Positions 51,757-63,832 of a stretch of 64,000 nucleotides of DNA are shown here, one piece after another. The stretch comes from Sanghuangporus weigelae (Eukaryota; Basidiomycota; Agaricomycetes; Hymenochaetales; Hymenochaetaceae): contig CP137319.1 in the NCBI GenBank assembly GCA_033182465.1, positions 2,356,001 through 2,420,000 on the forward strand, read 5' to 3'. The first letter of the stretch is position 1; every line of letters begins with the position of its first letter. Below the pieces are notes generated by a model, which worked only from the letters and a program-made list of their open reading frames with translations, searched no databases and was not told the origin of the DNA. Both the position numbers and the translations under genes were made by a program.

Positions 51757-54700
51757 TCATTCATATGGAGTATCTGGGTCCGCTGCCGAGTATTCGGGAC
51801 AAAGGGCAGACCACGAATCTGAAATAATAATGAGTAAGGTAGGGAAAGTATAAACTCGACTAGCTGTGATGCGCGTCGCGCGACCCTGACCTTCCTCATT
51901 TGGCACAACAACACAACTCTTTAATTCTGCCTCCCACACCTCAGAAGCATACATTTGTCCTGCGTACATGTCTTTGGATTGTAGATACCTACAGATATAT
52001 GTTTTTAAATTTCCAAAATACTCAGATTTGGCCGACCAATTAAGGAAACAAGTTTTTTTGCACCAAATGGCTCAGAATTCATTTTCTATCATCCTGGCGA
52101 AGTTTCAGAAATTTTTGAAATTTTGACCTCTGGATTTTTGCCGCTTCCCGGAAAACTCCGAATGACTAATACAGCCTATATATAGTAATTTTATGCTTAG
52201 TTAACCGTTATTAGTAAGAGTCATTTCTTATGGATTCCGTGGGTGCTTGGAACTCAGCATAGACTTGCTTAAACATCATAAAAAGCATTCTATCATACAT
52301 TAAGACACATTGGCAGGCAAATGCTATGATATTTTGGTGTTCAACAACTACCGGGATATCTGACCTCGAGATTTTTGCCACTAGGGTCCTTCCTAATTGG
52401 GCTAAATCAGGGACTTTCAGGGTCATCAGTCACATGTGACAGCTAGTCGAGTTTATACTTTCCCTACCTTATATGTAAATGATGTGGCTATGCTGGAGCA
52501 CGTACCTGAAACCGGGTTCGATGACGCGATATCGTCAAAATCTTCCACGAAGACAACAGCCAATCCGCTATCGTCGATATTAAGATACCTTCGAACCAGA
52601 GATACTCGACTGTCCAAGTTTTACGCAGCAAGATGCCAGTCAATATGACAGTGCAGGAACCAAGGACCAGCATTATCAGTGGTAAAGCGAACGGTGACGT
52701 TATCAGAGGCCGTTCCAATGTTCACGACATCACGGCGGACAGGATTGTCATAGTTGTAATCATCGCTACCTGCAACACGGACAACATCGAAGTTATGACC
52801 GTGAAGATGCATCGGATGCTGCACGGCAGTCAGCGTTAGAGACTGGACCTGAAGCTACAGAATGAGCTTACTGAGGCGCCTCCTTTTATTGAGAGCTCAA
52901 TCGTGCTGTTCCCAGGGAGTGCGTAAATTGACCCAGAAGGAAGAAGGTCGGAGGCACTTGATGCTCCCGAAAGGATTTGGAGGAGTACGGGAGTCGATGC
53001 TGATTTTTAACCCGCGTCCAGTCAGAACTACGGATGAGTTGTGGCTTCAAGTAATAACTCACGATTAGACCATGACACATCATCCACGAGATGCATACCC
53101 GTTGTAAGATCCTAAGCACGCGACAAAATGAGAAAAGGCTGTGCAGATATCAGACAGTACGCACAATGCCGATGTTCAAGTTGAGTGCGCAATCAACACC
53201 TCCAGAGGAAGCTTCTCCAGGCTAAAGAACTTTGAATGGAGGCGAAGACCCCGAACGATGTAAGTACTTACAGCTCCTGGGTTCACCAAAGGCTGCAAAT
53301 ATGTTAGCATTACAATACCACAAAGGGAGCTTTGCACTTACATGAAGGTCTGCCTCATCGAGCTCTGTGCCTTCAGTGTTCTGAATGGTGCTCGGCTCTT
53401 CTTCCTCGGCCCCGGAGTATCTCAAGATGGCAGAATTTATTCCGTAGCAAAGCCTCTGGTACTGGCGGACGGATCGGCACAAATCCCTAATAATAGAATA
53501 AGTGTCGGCGAAATGGCATTCTCTGGAGTGCATACAGTAGTTATCGACATCCTGGTCGGCGGTTAAGACGAAAGAGTAGCGTTGCCCTGGGTAGATCTCG
53601 AGAGAATCAACAGTCTTGAAGTCCGACGTGAACTTATGCTGACAGAACACTGTTGAGAGGATTTGGACTTACAACAGAATCCGTTTCTACACCGTCGGCC
53701 TCAATAACGGTTAGATTGTGGCCATCAATCTGGAAAGTGTAGCTATAGAGTGGATGGTTGAGAAGGATCATTTTGCCTCCGAGTGCAAAGCCTTACGATG
53801 GATAGCAGCCTATGTTAATAAGTCGGAATCGATAACTACGATGGGGGATAAGTAGAATGTTGAAATAAATCCGAGAGCACGTCGTACCGCTGGCCTTGGG
53901 TAACGTTGAATACGGCCAATTGTGCATCAGTGGAGCCACCATGATAATGACCGAGTCCATTGATCAAAGTAGCATCAGGCGTGCTAAAGATATCTCAGTA
54001 TGCCAAGCAATCCGGTGCTCTAATCACGTACGGATCGACGTTACCCTAGAGAAACACCACCGCTCAGTATGCACTCTTCGTAGTCAGTTGTGCAAAATAA
54101 ATGAACATACCGTGTTTGAAAAGATTGTATTTGAAACATTATGGTACTAGGAGACAAAATCAATGTTGCTATATCCAAATAAATCTGGCTTACAACGTAC
54201 CCAGTCAGCAAGCGTTATGATCGTTTTTCTAGTAGCAGATTGTAAGCGACTGCCGACACAATACTTCAATGACTCTTACCATCATCGACATCATAAAGAT
54301 CTGCAAGCGGATCTTCTGGATCATAGATAACTAGGGGACCTCTGAAAAGCAAGAAACCATCCGTGAAAGATCAATACGATTCAGAGCAATCACTGAATAG
54401 ATTCGGTTGCAGGAGGTACTAACCGCAATCCATCGTAGTACTGAGTTCCCACATGCGAATGGTACCAGTACGCTAAGAGAACAGTTAAAAACGCGATCTG
54501 AAGTATTGACGGCTATTTACTCACTTCCAGTCTGATTAGTAACGGTGAAATTATATCTCGTAGTTTGCGAATAGCTCGTGAGTAATGTCCTTCTGCGGTA
54601 GAGAAGCCGCGAAACCCCTTACAAGAAAGAATTATTCGGAACAATGGGACACTGAGAATGGGAGCGTTAGTCAGTATTCAGTTGTCAAGCGGGATGGAAG

Positions 54701-55138
54701 AGCACAAACTTGCCTGGTTGACCCAAGCGGCTCCGTCGTAAGAATTAGTCCCCTTCTGGAACAGACCATGCCAATGCTAACGCAACGGAATGAGTGCAAT
54801 TTCAAAGAAGTTAATGCTGCTAAACTAACGATGGAAGTTCCACGATACATTGTAGTGTCCGTTAAACTGTCCGTGATGTTGATCTGGAAAGTATCTCCAG
54901 AATTTCCAGAAAGCAAAGGACCTGGGACCTGACCGTTAACTGCGACCGCTCTGTTCGACGCAGGGCATATCAGTGGCGGCAGTGAAATATGTAAGAAAAA
55001 GACGACTCACGAGCGAGTATATCCATCGGGAGAAACCTCGGTATTGGCTACAACGAACTCTTCGGAAACAACAGAGGAGCTTGCTCTCCTAGTCAGCCCT
55101 AAAATAATGAGCGAGGAAAAGAGGGCGAAATTAGGCAT
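51757..55138 (-). pseudogene. Laccase (multicopper oxidase) gene with two apparent frameshifts
   Basis: The ATG at 55138 starts a signal peptide (NFALFSSLIILGL). Many short introns separate exons carrying all four copper-ligand signatures: [20 protein letters not shown] and HCHIDWH. The last exon ends PEYSAADPDTPYE and TGA at 51757-51759. Laccases are secreted enzymes that oxidise phenols with O2. Two single-base frame losses appear: at the A5 run on the minus strand around 54224-54229, before TIITLADWYH, and near 53441-53450, between TRGF and [10 protein letters not shown]. One intron near 54715 has a GC donor (CAG then GCAAGT). The last intron holds a 633-bp MITE. Homopolymer sequencing error could explain the first shift, less easily the second. 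Confidence 0.8.
51837..52469. mobile_element. MITE, 633 bp, in last intron of the laccase
   Basis: The terminal inverted repeats are 31 bp and perfect, starting AGGTAGGGAAAG, and are flanked by TA on both sides (51835-51836 and 52470-52471). TA duplication points to Tc1/mariner-type mobilisation, but the ends differ from those of T1, T2 and the foldback MITE. It contains no transposase. It extends the laccase intron from roughly 60-70 nt to about 700 nt. Confidence 0.85.
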
Positions 55139-55212
55139 AGTAAGAACAGAAAGTGAGTGATTTTAGAAAGAATGTTGACTGCACGTTTTAGAAATACCTC
55201 GTCATTTGAGCC

Positions 55213-55219
55213 TTTTATA
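55213..55219 (-). promoter_or_regulatory. TATA box of the laccase gene
   Basis: TATAAAA on the minus strand, 75 nt upstream of the ATG at 55138. Confidence 0.6.
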
Positions 55220-56571
55220 CGGTTCGAGAGCGGTGAACTACTGTAGAGAGTGGAGAGATCACCGCGGGTCATGGAATAGGTACTCCTATCGGAAACAGAG
55301 ATCAAATCCATCATTCATGTAACGCATAGCCTCTGCGCAGCACAGAAGCAAGCAGAATGTGGTTTGCTCCATTATATCGGTCCCCTCAGCGAGCCGTACG
55401 TTGCAGGCTCATGATTAATTGCAACACAAATGATCGGTCGCGCCTACAGGACGTGTCAATGAAGCCGACAAACTATTGCATGCGTACGGACTGGTAAGTC
55501 CACCCCATGTTTACGATATCCAGCCGCCTTTCTCGCTATGTGCGAGACATTCAATGCAAACTTGACGTCCGGCCGACCTGAGCTGCGGACAATTCGAGCC
55601 TTTACGTGGCCGAGAACATCTCATCCAAGTAGGCCAAAAGCGAAGGCACACCGTCACCGATTGGTTGTAAAGCGCATAGTCTCTTGATGTCCGCAGGCAC
55701 GAAAGCAGATTCCACAGAGCGGCTCCACAGTTCTTAACACGAAACAAAGCGCCTATTCAAAATAGATTGATTACCGGAGCAAGTATCGTCGAGCCAGACG
55801 AAAGGCATTTGCTGCGCTCAAGTACGGTCGAGATTCCATTACTGATCGTCCTGTGGCCGCCTTGCTGAGAGAAGCGCGTTTAGTTCGCTTCATGGCAAAA
55901 CGAAGGAAATTAGATGCTCACCCGCCAACTATATTTGACGAGTCAAAACCGGATTTGCATTTTGTTTGAAAGAACCACTTCGAGCGCGACATAGCCAATA
56001 TTTGTTGCGGGACAGGAGATTACAAGTATTGTTTGATTGGCGGATCCGCAGCCAAAGGAGATTTTCCGCGGATATAATTATAGAAGATGGAGTCCTGTCT
56101 CTTTCCAACGATGAATTTGTTGGGGTGAGAAGCCGTTCCTGGTCGTTTCCATACGGGACCAAGTCATCGGGCTTCCCGGGCCGGATGTACAAAGTACGAG
56201 GTTGTGGTTATTAAGCGTTCGTGACACCCAATTTTGGACGGATTTGCGTGCCTTCTTAGGTCAGGAGTAGCCAGACCTTTGCCCCTGAGTGGTTTACCGA
56301 GGTCTCGCAAAGCAAACCCACCTTCCTAAGACACCGGTGCCGAACACTTAATGTACCCATCTGTAATTAGAAAAATCTACTTGTGCACTAACTAAAATAC
56401 ACCATGAATAGAGTCGCTCAGACCGGACTCGAATCTATACCGAAAAAAATGCTAAATACACATAAGTGGGGTTACCCGGCGGTTCAGAACTTCACCATCC
56501 CTACAGCAGACTCGGAGAAGTTCGACATGCGATAGCAACGAAATCATCATAATGAATTGCTTGCGGCGTCG
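55220..56571. other. Laccase upstream region and intergenic spacer
   Basis: No ATG-started frame of convincing character is present. The minus-strand stretch 55747-55511 is open but begins without ATG and has no recognised motif. It probably carries the laccase promoter and the 3' end of the transcription-factor gene. Confidence 0.4.
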
Positions 56572-59500
56572 TCATGAAAACACCATCGCCTCCCAGCTAT
56601 CAAAGTCAGTGTTCCCAGAATTCACAAGCTCAAATTGCTGCATGAACGAGTTCCACGCTTCCACGCTATTAGGGTCGTCTTTCTGGTACAACTCGTTGAG
56701 CTCAGCCATCGTCTGCGAGTCCGGGGTGACAGAAGAGAAGAACGAGTTTGTTGCTTCGGTGGGCTCAAGCGATGGATCGTGAAGTGGGAACATTTGAGGC
56801 TCGCTTGCCGGAAATGGATGAGCAGCATGTGGTACACTACTGGATTCCGTTCCGTTCGTCCCATTTTGCCCTTGAGGTGAGAAGTTCGAGAGAGTAAGGG
56901 GGGCGTGCGTTGCCGGCGGAAAAGAGGGCGTCGGAGATACTGCAGCGTCATGATGTTGAGTCTGGGATGTCTGGCCTTGATAAGATCCCGTGGACTGTTC
57001 CTGCCCTGCGATTACCTTCACAGAGGTGATTGCTGCGGTGTTCAGTTCAGCTGCGCTCGGGTCCGCAGGCGTGTGAGTCCCTTTAGATTTCACAAACGGA
57101 GGTAGATAGTTATCATAGTGGTCGGCACAGGTTTCCACACGGGCGGCGAATGACGATGAGGTATTTCCTGACTTGTTCCGATCTGTCTGAACGAGTGAAC
57201 TAGGACCGAGAAGAGAGTCTACTCCGCGGGTTCTGATTATGTTAGAAAACACGCTTTCATGACTGTAGGAGCTCGTAGTTGCCGGAGTCTTTGGAGAGGA
57301 TGTGGAGCCACTCGCTATAGATGATCCAGTGCCAGGCGACGTGGTCATGCTATATAACGTTGATGCAGGAGAAGAATAACCATATGTTAAATATGGCTGG
57401 CTGTGAGGCTGTTCTACAGGGAGAACATTCCTTTGCTCGACATATCGAGTTGTTCCGCGCAGAATATCCAGTTCTTCTGCATTTTCCACCGGCCGGTCGA
57501 GAGGTCGTGATAAGCGCGATACCGATGTCAAAGTCAAATCGCTTTTTTCACTGTTGTTAACACTTGAGGAAGGCGATCCTTGCGAGTTGTGCGCCTGGAA
57601 GGCGGCATTTGCCTTGTCTCGAAGGCGATATAATAGTCTCTGTTTAAACAAAAGTAGATGTTCATGGATTGAATGCATCCCGGGGCAACGCAATCGGAAG
57701 AACGTACTAGACCATTCCGTGCTACTGGATGGTTGGCACCCTCTTCAAATACTCCAATCGCCTTCTCGAACTCCTTGAGTGCCGAGCCGGCAAAGCTGAT
57801 AGTGGAAGGTTTGCAGGCTACGGTACCGACCATCACCTGAGGCACACAGAAGAAAGGTTTATTAGATTGCCGCCACAGAATTACCGAGTGATATGGCTTC
57901 AAAGGACGTACAGCGCAACTCAAGGAGATCGCCCAAAGAGCCCACAGTCGTTCCCTTCACAACCGTCAGCGTCCATAGAAGTTGCAGTACGATATAGAGA
58001 ACTTACATAATAAGCGACATATGGGTTTGAGCTTCGTAAAGCACCGCAAGCAAGGTTGTGGAGGAACGGTAAGCACTCAGAAAAGATGGTCCGAAAGGAC
58101 TTCGAATTGGGTCATCCGGAAACTCAAGCAGCGCACGAGCAAAGCAATTACGATGGACATAAAGGAGGGCTGTTGTCCATGATATGGTCATGTCTTGATT
58201 TAAATGATGCAAATTAACATACATACCCATTTCTTTCCACCATAACGTGATATATGGGTGGAGATTTCGATATTCTCCATCCGTCTCAAATCGGTAGGCG
58301 GCAGGCTTCGGTCTCTGATGAACAAAAGGGTGAAACTCGAAGTCACGAACACGTTTGTCCATTTCCATGACATCCGAGTACTTGGGCGGACGAGCAGCAC
58401 AAATCTTCTCCACTAGGAAAGCTACCACGTCGGTCGTAAAACGATATCTCCACTGCCAAACTGATTACCACTATCAGTTACAAAGACCGTCAAAGAAAAG
58501 AATGAGGAACCCACCACTTTCGACAACTACGCCATCCTCTTCCACAGTAGCTCCACGATCAAACGGAAACTCACAGTCAACCGCATAAGGTGGAAACATC
58601 ATTGGCCTACCAGATCCCAAGCTCTAAGGAAGTTCAAGGCATATAAAAGGTGGTAAGTCTTAACAATGCGCACTTAATGCGCACCTTCCATTTGTCAGTC
58701 GTGTTCATCTCCCAGAATGCTCTACGCCGCCAATCAACCATTTTTGGATCCAACTTCCACCGAGATGAATCTCGATGAAGCCCGATCTGGAAGAAAATAT
58801 GATTGAGATGCGGCTTTCAATAATGCAGATTTCATATCTTACACTGGCTGCAATAGTCAACCCTAAGGACAAGTATTTCCACGAGCTCTCCTGTGACGCC
58901 TTTCGTCCGGAATGCATCTCATACGAGCCCATCAGAAACAATGTCTGACAAGCAGCAAGAGATCCATAATCGATGAACGAGCGCATTCCTAATGCAGCAC
59001 GAGCGAGCTGTTCGAAACGTTGTCCCTCGGGATTTACTGTGGACTGGGTCAGATCAGCGACTGACCCACAAGCGAATAAGATCAAGAGTAGCGCGAGTTC
59101 ATGCAACTTCTCTTGCTCCACGAGGTGAGGCGCAATAGACCGTCGGTTAGGATAGAAGAGAGGGATAACGTCCTCCATTACTTGGGAGCGGTCAAGAGGT
59201 GCCTAGTATCTCGATTAGCCTACCTGTTCAGAAAATTGGCATGCACCAGGGCAGAACATCAAAGAAAGGATATGGATGACTTACAACGAACCATGCTAAG
59301 TTCGAGAAGTACGCCTCCAGGAGCGAGGTGACACGATCATAAGGCGGGAGTTGCGAGACAATCTGAACGATATGCTCGGGTATTGAGAGGTAAGCAGGAG
59401 TGAACGGCCACATCCCACTTGCTTGTATCAGTTCGCGAGGCAGGTTTCCATAATTGACACATTGTGCCTCAGTTGCAGGATCCATGACCTCCTACGAAAG

Positions 59501-60238
59501 AGTGAGTGATATTCAGACTACCAGCATATGAGTATATTACCATCAGCAATGCGCTCTGAGAGAAGCATTAGCAAGTGCACGATGAAAGAAGCATGAGCCA
59601 CATTACATCTGCCGCTGAAGCTCCAAGGTACCTCATTGTCTTCCCATCGCTGACAGACAGTGTCCCAAAGGCACCAGCGAGCTCTTCCTCCCCGTCATCA
59701 TTAGCATTGTCATGCAAGCGTCGATCGACGACGTCAATTCCTTGCTTAATGGCGAGAAATTCGGGAGCAAGGAGAGGATGGCACGTATTCCCGCTTTCGA
59801 TCTCCAGGGCGTCCTCTAGGGCCCTAATTCTCTCGCTCATCACGACCAGCTTACGACTCGCGTCATTATTGCTCGAGACCTGTAATGGTGCGGCATTTAT
59901 GACCATTTGACGGCCAGTAATGCCAGTGCTTGTCCCTACAGAGACAATTTCAATTACAGAATCACACGGCCACGGTGATGACTCTACATACCCGTAGGAC
60001 ATATCTGCTTGCAGCCCCTACGAACACACGAAGAGCACGGTACTTTCTTGTCGCATTTAAGCTTCAGTCTGCACTCATTACGCGAATTGAGTACGGGTAA
60101 TCTTGAGAAATAGGACGATCGGACTTACCTGCGACACTCCGCACAAGATATCTCACCCGTGATCCGCTTGAGCTCCAGCTCTCGGTTCCGCACGCGCCGT
60201 AGCTCAACGTCCACATTGTCCTTGTGAGCGGGAGGCAT
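56572..60238 (-). CDS. Zn2Cys6 fungal transcription factor
   Basis: Exon 1 (60238-60129) and the next exon encode CAECRRLKLKCDKKVPCSSC with two further zinc-binding cysteines in VRRGCKQIC, the six-cysteine binuclear zinc cluster. A coiled-coil region follows (ERIRALEDALEIESG). A fungal-specific transcription-factor domain spans several exons between about 59500 and 58000, with FLMGSYEMHSGRKASQ, IGLHRDSSRWKLDP and RRRAFWEM. The last large exon (about 57640-56572) is a Ser/Thr/Pro-rich activation-type region ending in FDSWEAMVFS. Introns are about 50-60 nt. It would bind DNA and regulate target genes; which targets cannot be told. The ATG was chosen because it opens the frame 30 codons before the zinc cluster. 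Confidence 0.85.
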
Positions 60239-60664
60239 GTACTACAGCTCTAATACGATAAAAATACAAGACGTGTGGGGACTGCTCAAGTTATTTCTGC
60301 ACTGCTCTGCAATCGACGCAGTCGCACAGCCTATTTGTACCCTGCCGAAACATTGCGTAAGGCACCGGCCCAGTAGCCGCGCCTGGCGGATCGCAAAAAA
60401 TTATGTAATAAAATCAGGTTTCAAAAGTCTAAGTTAGTCTTGGGCGCATACTGCGGCTGCGGTACTGGTACTGCTGCGGTCAGCACTTATCTCAATTGAT
60501 TCAAATGCAAGTGCGTATAGAATTCGTCAGCATTCTCCTTCTACCTAACGACGACAGTACTCTATCGGATTTATATACCATTAAACATATCATATCTGTC
60601 CAGTTATGCACCTTATTTGTGTTATTTCCTGCCGTGATGTCCAGACGCAGAGCCAGCAACTAGA
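60239..60664. other. Spacer between transcription factor and J-domain gene
   Basis: AT-rich. It holds the promoter of the transcription factor and the 3' end of the J-domain gene. No gene seen. Confidence 0.5.
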
Positions 60665-61582
60665 TTATTCAGATTTATTATCCAGTTGAAAGGTGAGCTC
60701 GCCATCAGAAGGAGTGCTATCTGGCGACAACGTCTTTTCTTCATATTCCCGCCCCAGTTCCTGACTGCGCACACGCTTTCTGATTTCTCGCCGCCTTGTC
60801 ATGCCGTGTTCTCGTGCTTCGCGCCGGGCTTCTGCAAGATTTTGTACAGCGCTCATATGCTTGGTTTGGGAGACGGCGGTAGAGGTGAAGAATGGAACCG
60901 CGGCGAGGCCAATCAACTGCAACACATCCAGATAAACACAATCTAACAGAAGGAAATGACGTACAGCAATCGCGCTTAAGACGATGATCTGGTCCTTTTG
61001 CCGGCCGCTTCCATGTTCGTCCGTTTCTTCCGCAGCTCGTGCCCATTCTGCGTCGACGTTGTGAGGTCCATATGATCGTCGGTGAGTGTGCACCTTATTT
61101 CCCTTTGTGTAGGAGGCATGCATGGAGAAAGGATTATCGGCGCGGCGCGACTTTCCAGTAAGTACTAGTGTATCGTGTGCGGACTGAATTGCCTGGAAAC
61201 GTGCACGAGAAATATGAGGAGGTAATCGTCGTGCATGGGGTGTATCTGGGTGGTGTATGCGGACAAGTTGGTAATCTAAAGAAAGTCGCTCAAGTAATTG
61301 ACTTCCATGAAGTGTAAATGAAGTATAAACAGGCGTACATCTGGACTTTATCTCGCTCGGGCGCGCTCCAGGCTCGAGATGGAAGATCTCATATGGCGTC
61401 GGATGCGGATGATTCGGAAAGGGGAACTTTAGAGGGATGGAATGCGGATCTCCTTCGTTATTATCTGCACTTGCAGTCGACGCACATCGCATGAATAGGA
61501 TCTGCCTCACTCCTGCCGGCAAAGTACCTGATCGACTTGCATGTAGGCTCGGTTTGGATACGTTGAAGACACTCGCATGCAT
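60665..61582 (-). CDS. J-domain protein, probably mitochondrial and membrane-anchored, 268 aa
   Basis: Exons 61582-61339, 61275-60965 and 60916-60665 join in frame across GT-AG introns of 63 and 48 nt. The N-terminus is rich in Arg, Ser and Ala without acids (SRSGTLPAGVRQILFMRCAS), as in mitochondrial presequences. A J domain follows, with TPYEIFHLEPGARPSEIKSR, an HPD tripeptide (VRIHHPD) and FQAIQSAHDTL. After it come a basic linker and one hydrophobic segment (VLSAIALIGLAAVPFF), then a charged coil. J domains stimulate Hsp70 ATPase, so this is likely a co-chaperone of a mitochondrial Hsp70. It lies head to head with the HUA1-like gene, 388 bp apart. Confidence 0.85.
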   Translation of the reverse strand: MHASVFNVSKPSLHASRSGTLPAGVRQILFMRCASTASADNNEGDPHSIPLKFPFPNHPHPTPYEIFHLEPGARPSEIKSRCTPVYTSFTLHGSQLLERLSLDYQLVRIHHPDTPHARRLPPHISRARFQAIQSAHDTLVLTGKSRRADNPFSMHASYTKGNKVHTHRRSYGPHNVDAEWARAAEETDEHGSGRQKDQIIVLSAIAVRHFLLLDCVYLDVLQLIGLAAVPFFTSTAVSQTKHMSAVQNLAEARREAREHGMTRRREIRKRVRSQELGREYEEKTLSPDSTPSDGELTFQLDNKSE

Positions 61583-61970
61583 TGGATCAAGTAGGGAATC
61601 GACAATCCGTTGACGAGGGTGCTAGAGTGACCTAGATTCGCAGTAGTGATCGTTGATTATTTCTTGACTCCGAACGACAAATGATGCCTCGAAGAGAAAG
61701 CTGCACATCGCTGTCGACAGCGACGAGAATTGCTCACCGTGTCCTGAACTTGAAGTACTGAACTTGTATTTGCGAAATGAGCCGAAAGCGGATCACTGCC
61801 ATCACGTGCATTGCCGATCAGATATGCTAAATTGGGTAGCACCAGTGACGTACACAGGATTACTTGTTTTGTTTCCCAATCTGTATTACCAAGTACCGCA
61901 GTGCCAGGCAGAGAGCGTCTCTTTCTTGTACTTCATCGTCGTCGACGGTGCCCGCTCATCGCGAACAACA
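61583..61970. promoter_or_regulatory. Shared divergent promoter region
   Basis: 388 bp separate the start codons of the J-domain gene (minus) and the HUA1-like gene (plus), so both promoters must lie here. No clear TATA box was seen. Confidence 0.4.
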
Positions 61971-63571
61971 ATGGCCACAGATGTGAAGCACGCGGTAAAC
62001 AACCCCTTTCGATCTCAGCCAGTGACACCAAATCCAACTGGCGCTGGTCCTTCCGGGTCCACCGAGGTTTCAGCTCCTCCGCAGCCGGACTCGCAGACGC
62101 AGTCAGAGGCGCGCCGCACCGATACAGTGACGTTGCTTGCTGCTGCTAGGTCTCCAGCACGTGAACGGGATTCAAGTCCACCTCGTCAAGATCGTCGTTC
62201 TGCTGATGACCTGGCTGCTGAGCTGCAATCGACAACGCTTGACGATAATACACCGGCCGAACCACCTCCAGCGTATACTCCCTCGGCCAATCCATATGAG
62301 GGCGAAGCTACCGTAGAGTATGGACCGCGGAGACCATTTCAAGCCGCGCCTCCTCCTCCGCCCCTTCCTCATCAATTTACGGGGGTGAGCGGTGCGAGTG
62401 TCCCTCTGCATCCTCAGTATTCTGGGTTTCCTCATGGAAGTCCGTACATAACTCCTCAGGGCACTGGAATGTCAATGATGTCCACGCCAACGGGTGGTTG
62501 GAGTGCCTACCCTGGTCAGGGAATGTCAAGCAGTGCATCTTTAGGTCACTATGGGCCTCCGCCACGGCATCCTTCTCTATCTGTGAACAGCCATGCTCCA
62601 ACTCCCGCGGCAAGTATCAGAACTGCGCTGACAGGCAATGGTATGTCTGAATTTGCCAGAGATTTCTACACTTCACCTCCGGATCGCCGGTCGTCCCCTT
62701 CACTCTCAAATGCTTCGTCTGACGGCGTCGCTGGGCCCGAACATTTTGAGCGAATAGCCCCACCTACGATCACTACATCTCCCCCCGCACCTTCAACTAC
62801 GTACCCTCCTCCCAACGTTCCTCCGCCACCTACATCTCCAACGTCGCCTTCATCTTCCTATGCTCCCCCTAGTGGACCTCCTCTGCCGAGAACATCAACG
62901 GATAATGCGGAAGATTGTAAACCGACCACCACCCCGACTCCAGGGCATCCATTACTCAATAAAGGGCGCGTATTAGTTTATCCTTCCGGCTACGAGTGCA
63001 AGAAGTGTCTTAATACAGGCTATAAGGTAGTTCATCTACATTGCTCGTCCTATGGTTAACTGATTTTGCCTGCATGAAGTCATTTGACCCAACGCATCCT
63101 TGTCGGAAATGCTGGGAAAAGTACTCAAAACCATATGCTGGTGCAATTGTGTACGCGCCGCGTTCTCCGCAATCACAGCGACCTTTACCAAATCTGAAAC
63201 CTCCGCATCTCGGTCACCAGCATTCTCAATCGCAGTCATCATCCTCTTCCAGCCATTTACGACCACAATCTGCTTACCAGCCTTCGCTTAATCCATGGCA
63301 AGGTTACCCTGGTCGAGTTGCCTCTACCCCATGTTTGAGTGCCGGTCTAGGTCGTACTAGTCCAGGACTTGGCGGTGGCTATAGGCCTGCACCTAACGTG
63401 AATTTTACTCGCGGCATGCCTCCGCCTGGCTCAGTAGTTGTCCGACCTGGAGATCCACGAATCGGAGGTAGACTTTGCTGGCGGTGCGATGGTAGCGGTC
63501 AAGTCAGCTTCCTTATATTTGATGTTGAGCCATGTCCGGCCTGTAACGGGGTCGGGAGGATCTTCCAATAA
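61971..63571 (+). CDS. HUA1: HUA1-like proline-rich zinc-ribbon protein, 515 aa
   Basis: Exons 61971-63026 and 63080-63571 join across a 53-nt GT-AG intron. The first 330 residues are Pro/Ser-rich with PPPAYTP, PPPPPLPHQF and many PxxP motifs. Near the exon junction lies the conserved block YPSGYECKKCLNTGYK, then DPTHPCRKCWEKYSKPY, and near the C-terminus LCWRCDGSGQVSFL with EPCPACNGVGRIF. These paired CxxC and CxxCxGxG motifs match the yeast HUA1 family, a cytoplasmic protein linked to actin patches and ubiquitin-ligase adaptors. PPAY is a PPxY motif of the kind bound by Rsp5-type WW domains. The ATG at 61971 was chosen because earlier in-frame ATGs lie in the divergent promoter region. Confidence 0.8.
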
Positions 63572-63832
63572 TACACTATGAGGAAGTATACGCCAGCAAG
63601 TCAAGGTCGAGGCTTCTTTCATCATTCAACATATCCTCTTTGACATTTCTTTCCAATATTCCATTCTGTCTGTTTCTTCCACAATCACACGGCGTGGATC
63701 ACTAACAGTTCTTGCATGACTCCTTCAAATGTTGTTTTATCTCAAATTCCCATATGTAAAGTTCTAGGGATATATCACTGTGATACTTTCTTTTTTTATT
63801 CATGGACCTTACATCTCCTTCTTGTGATATGC
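63572..63832. other. Spacer after HUA1-like gene
   Basis: T-rich 3' flank and presumed terminator of the HUA1-like gene; no gene seen. Confidence 0.4.
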
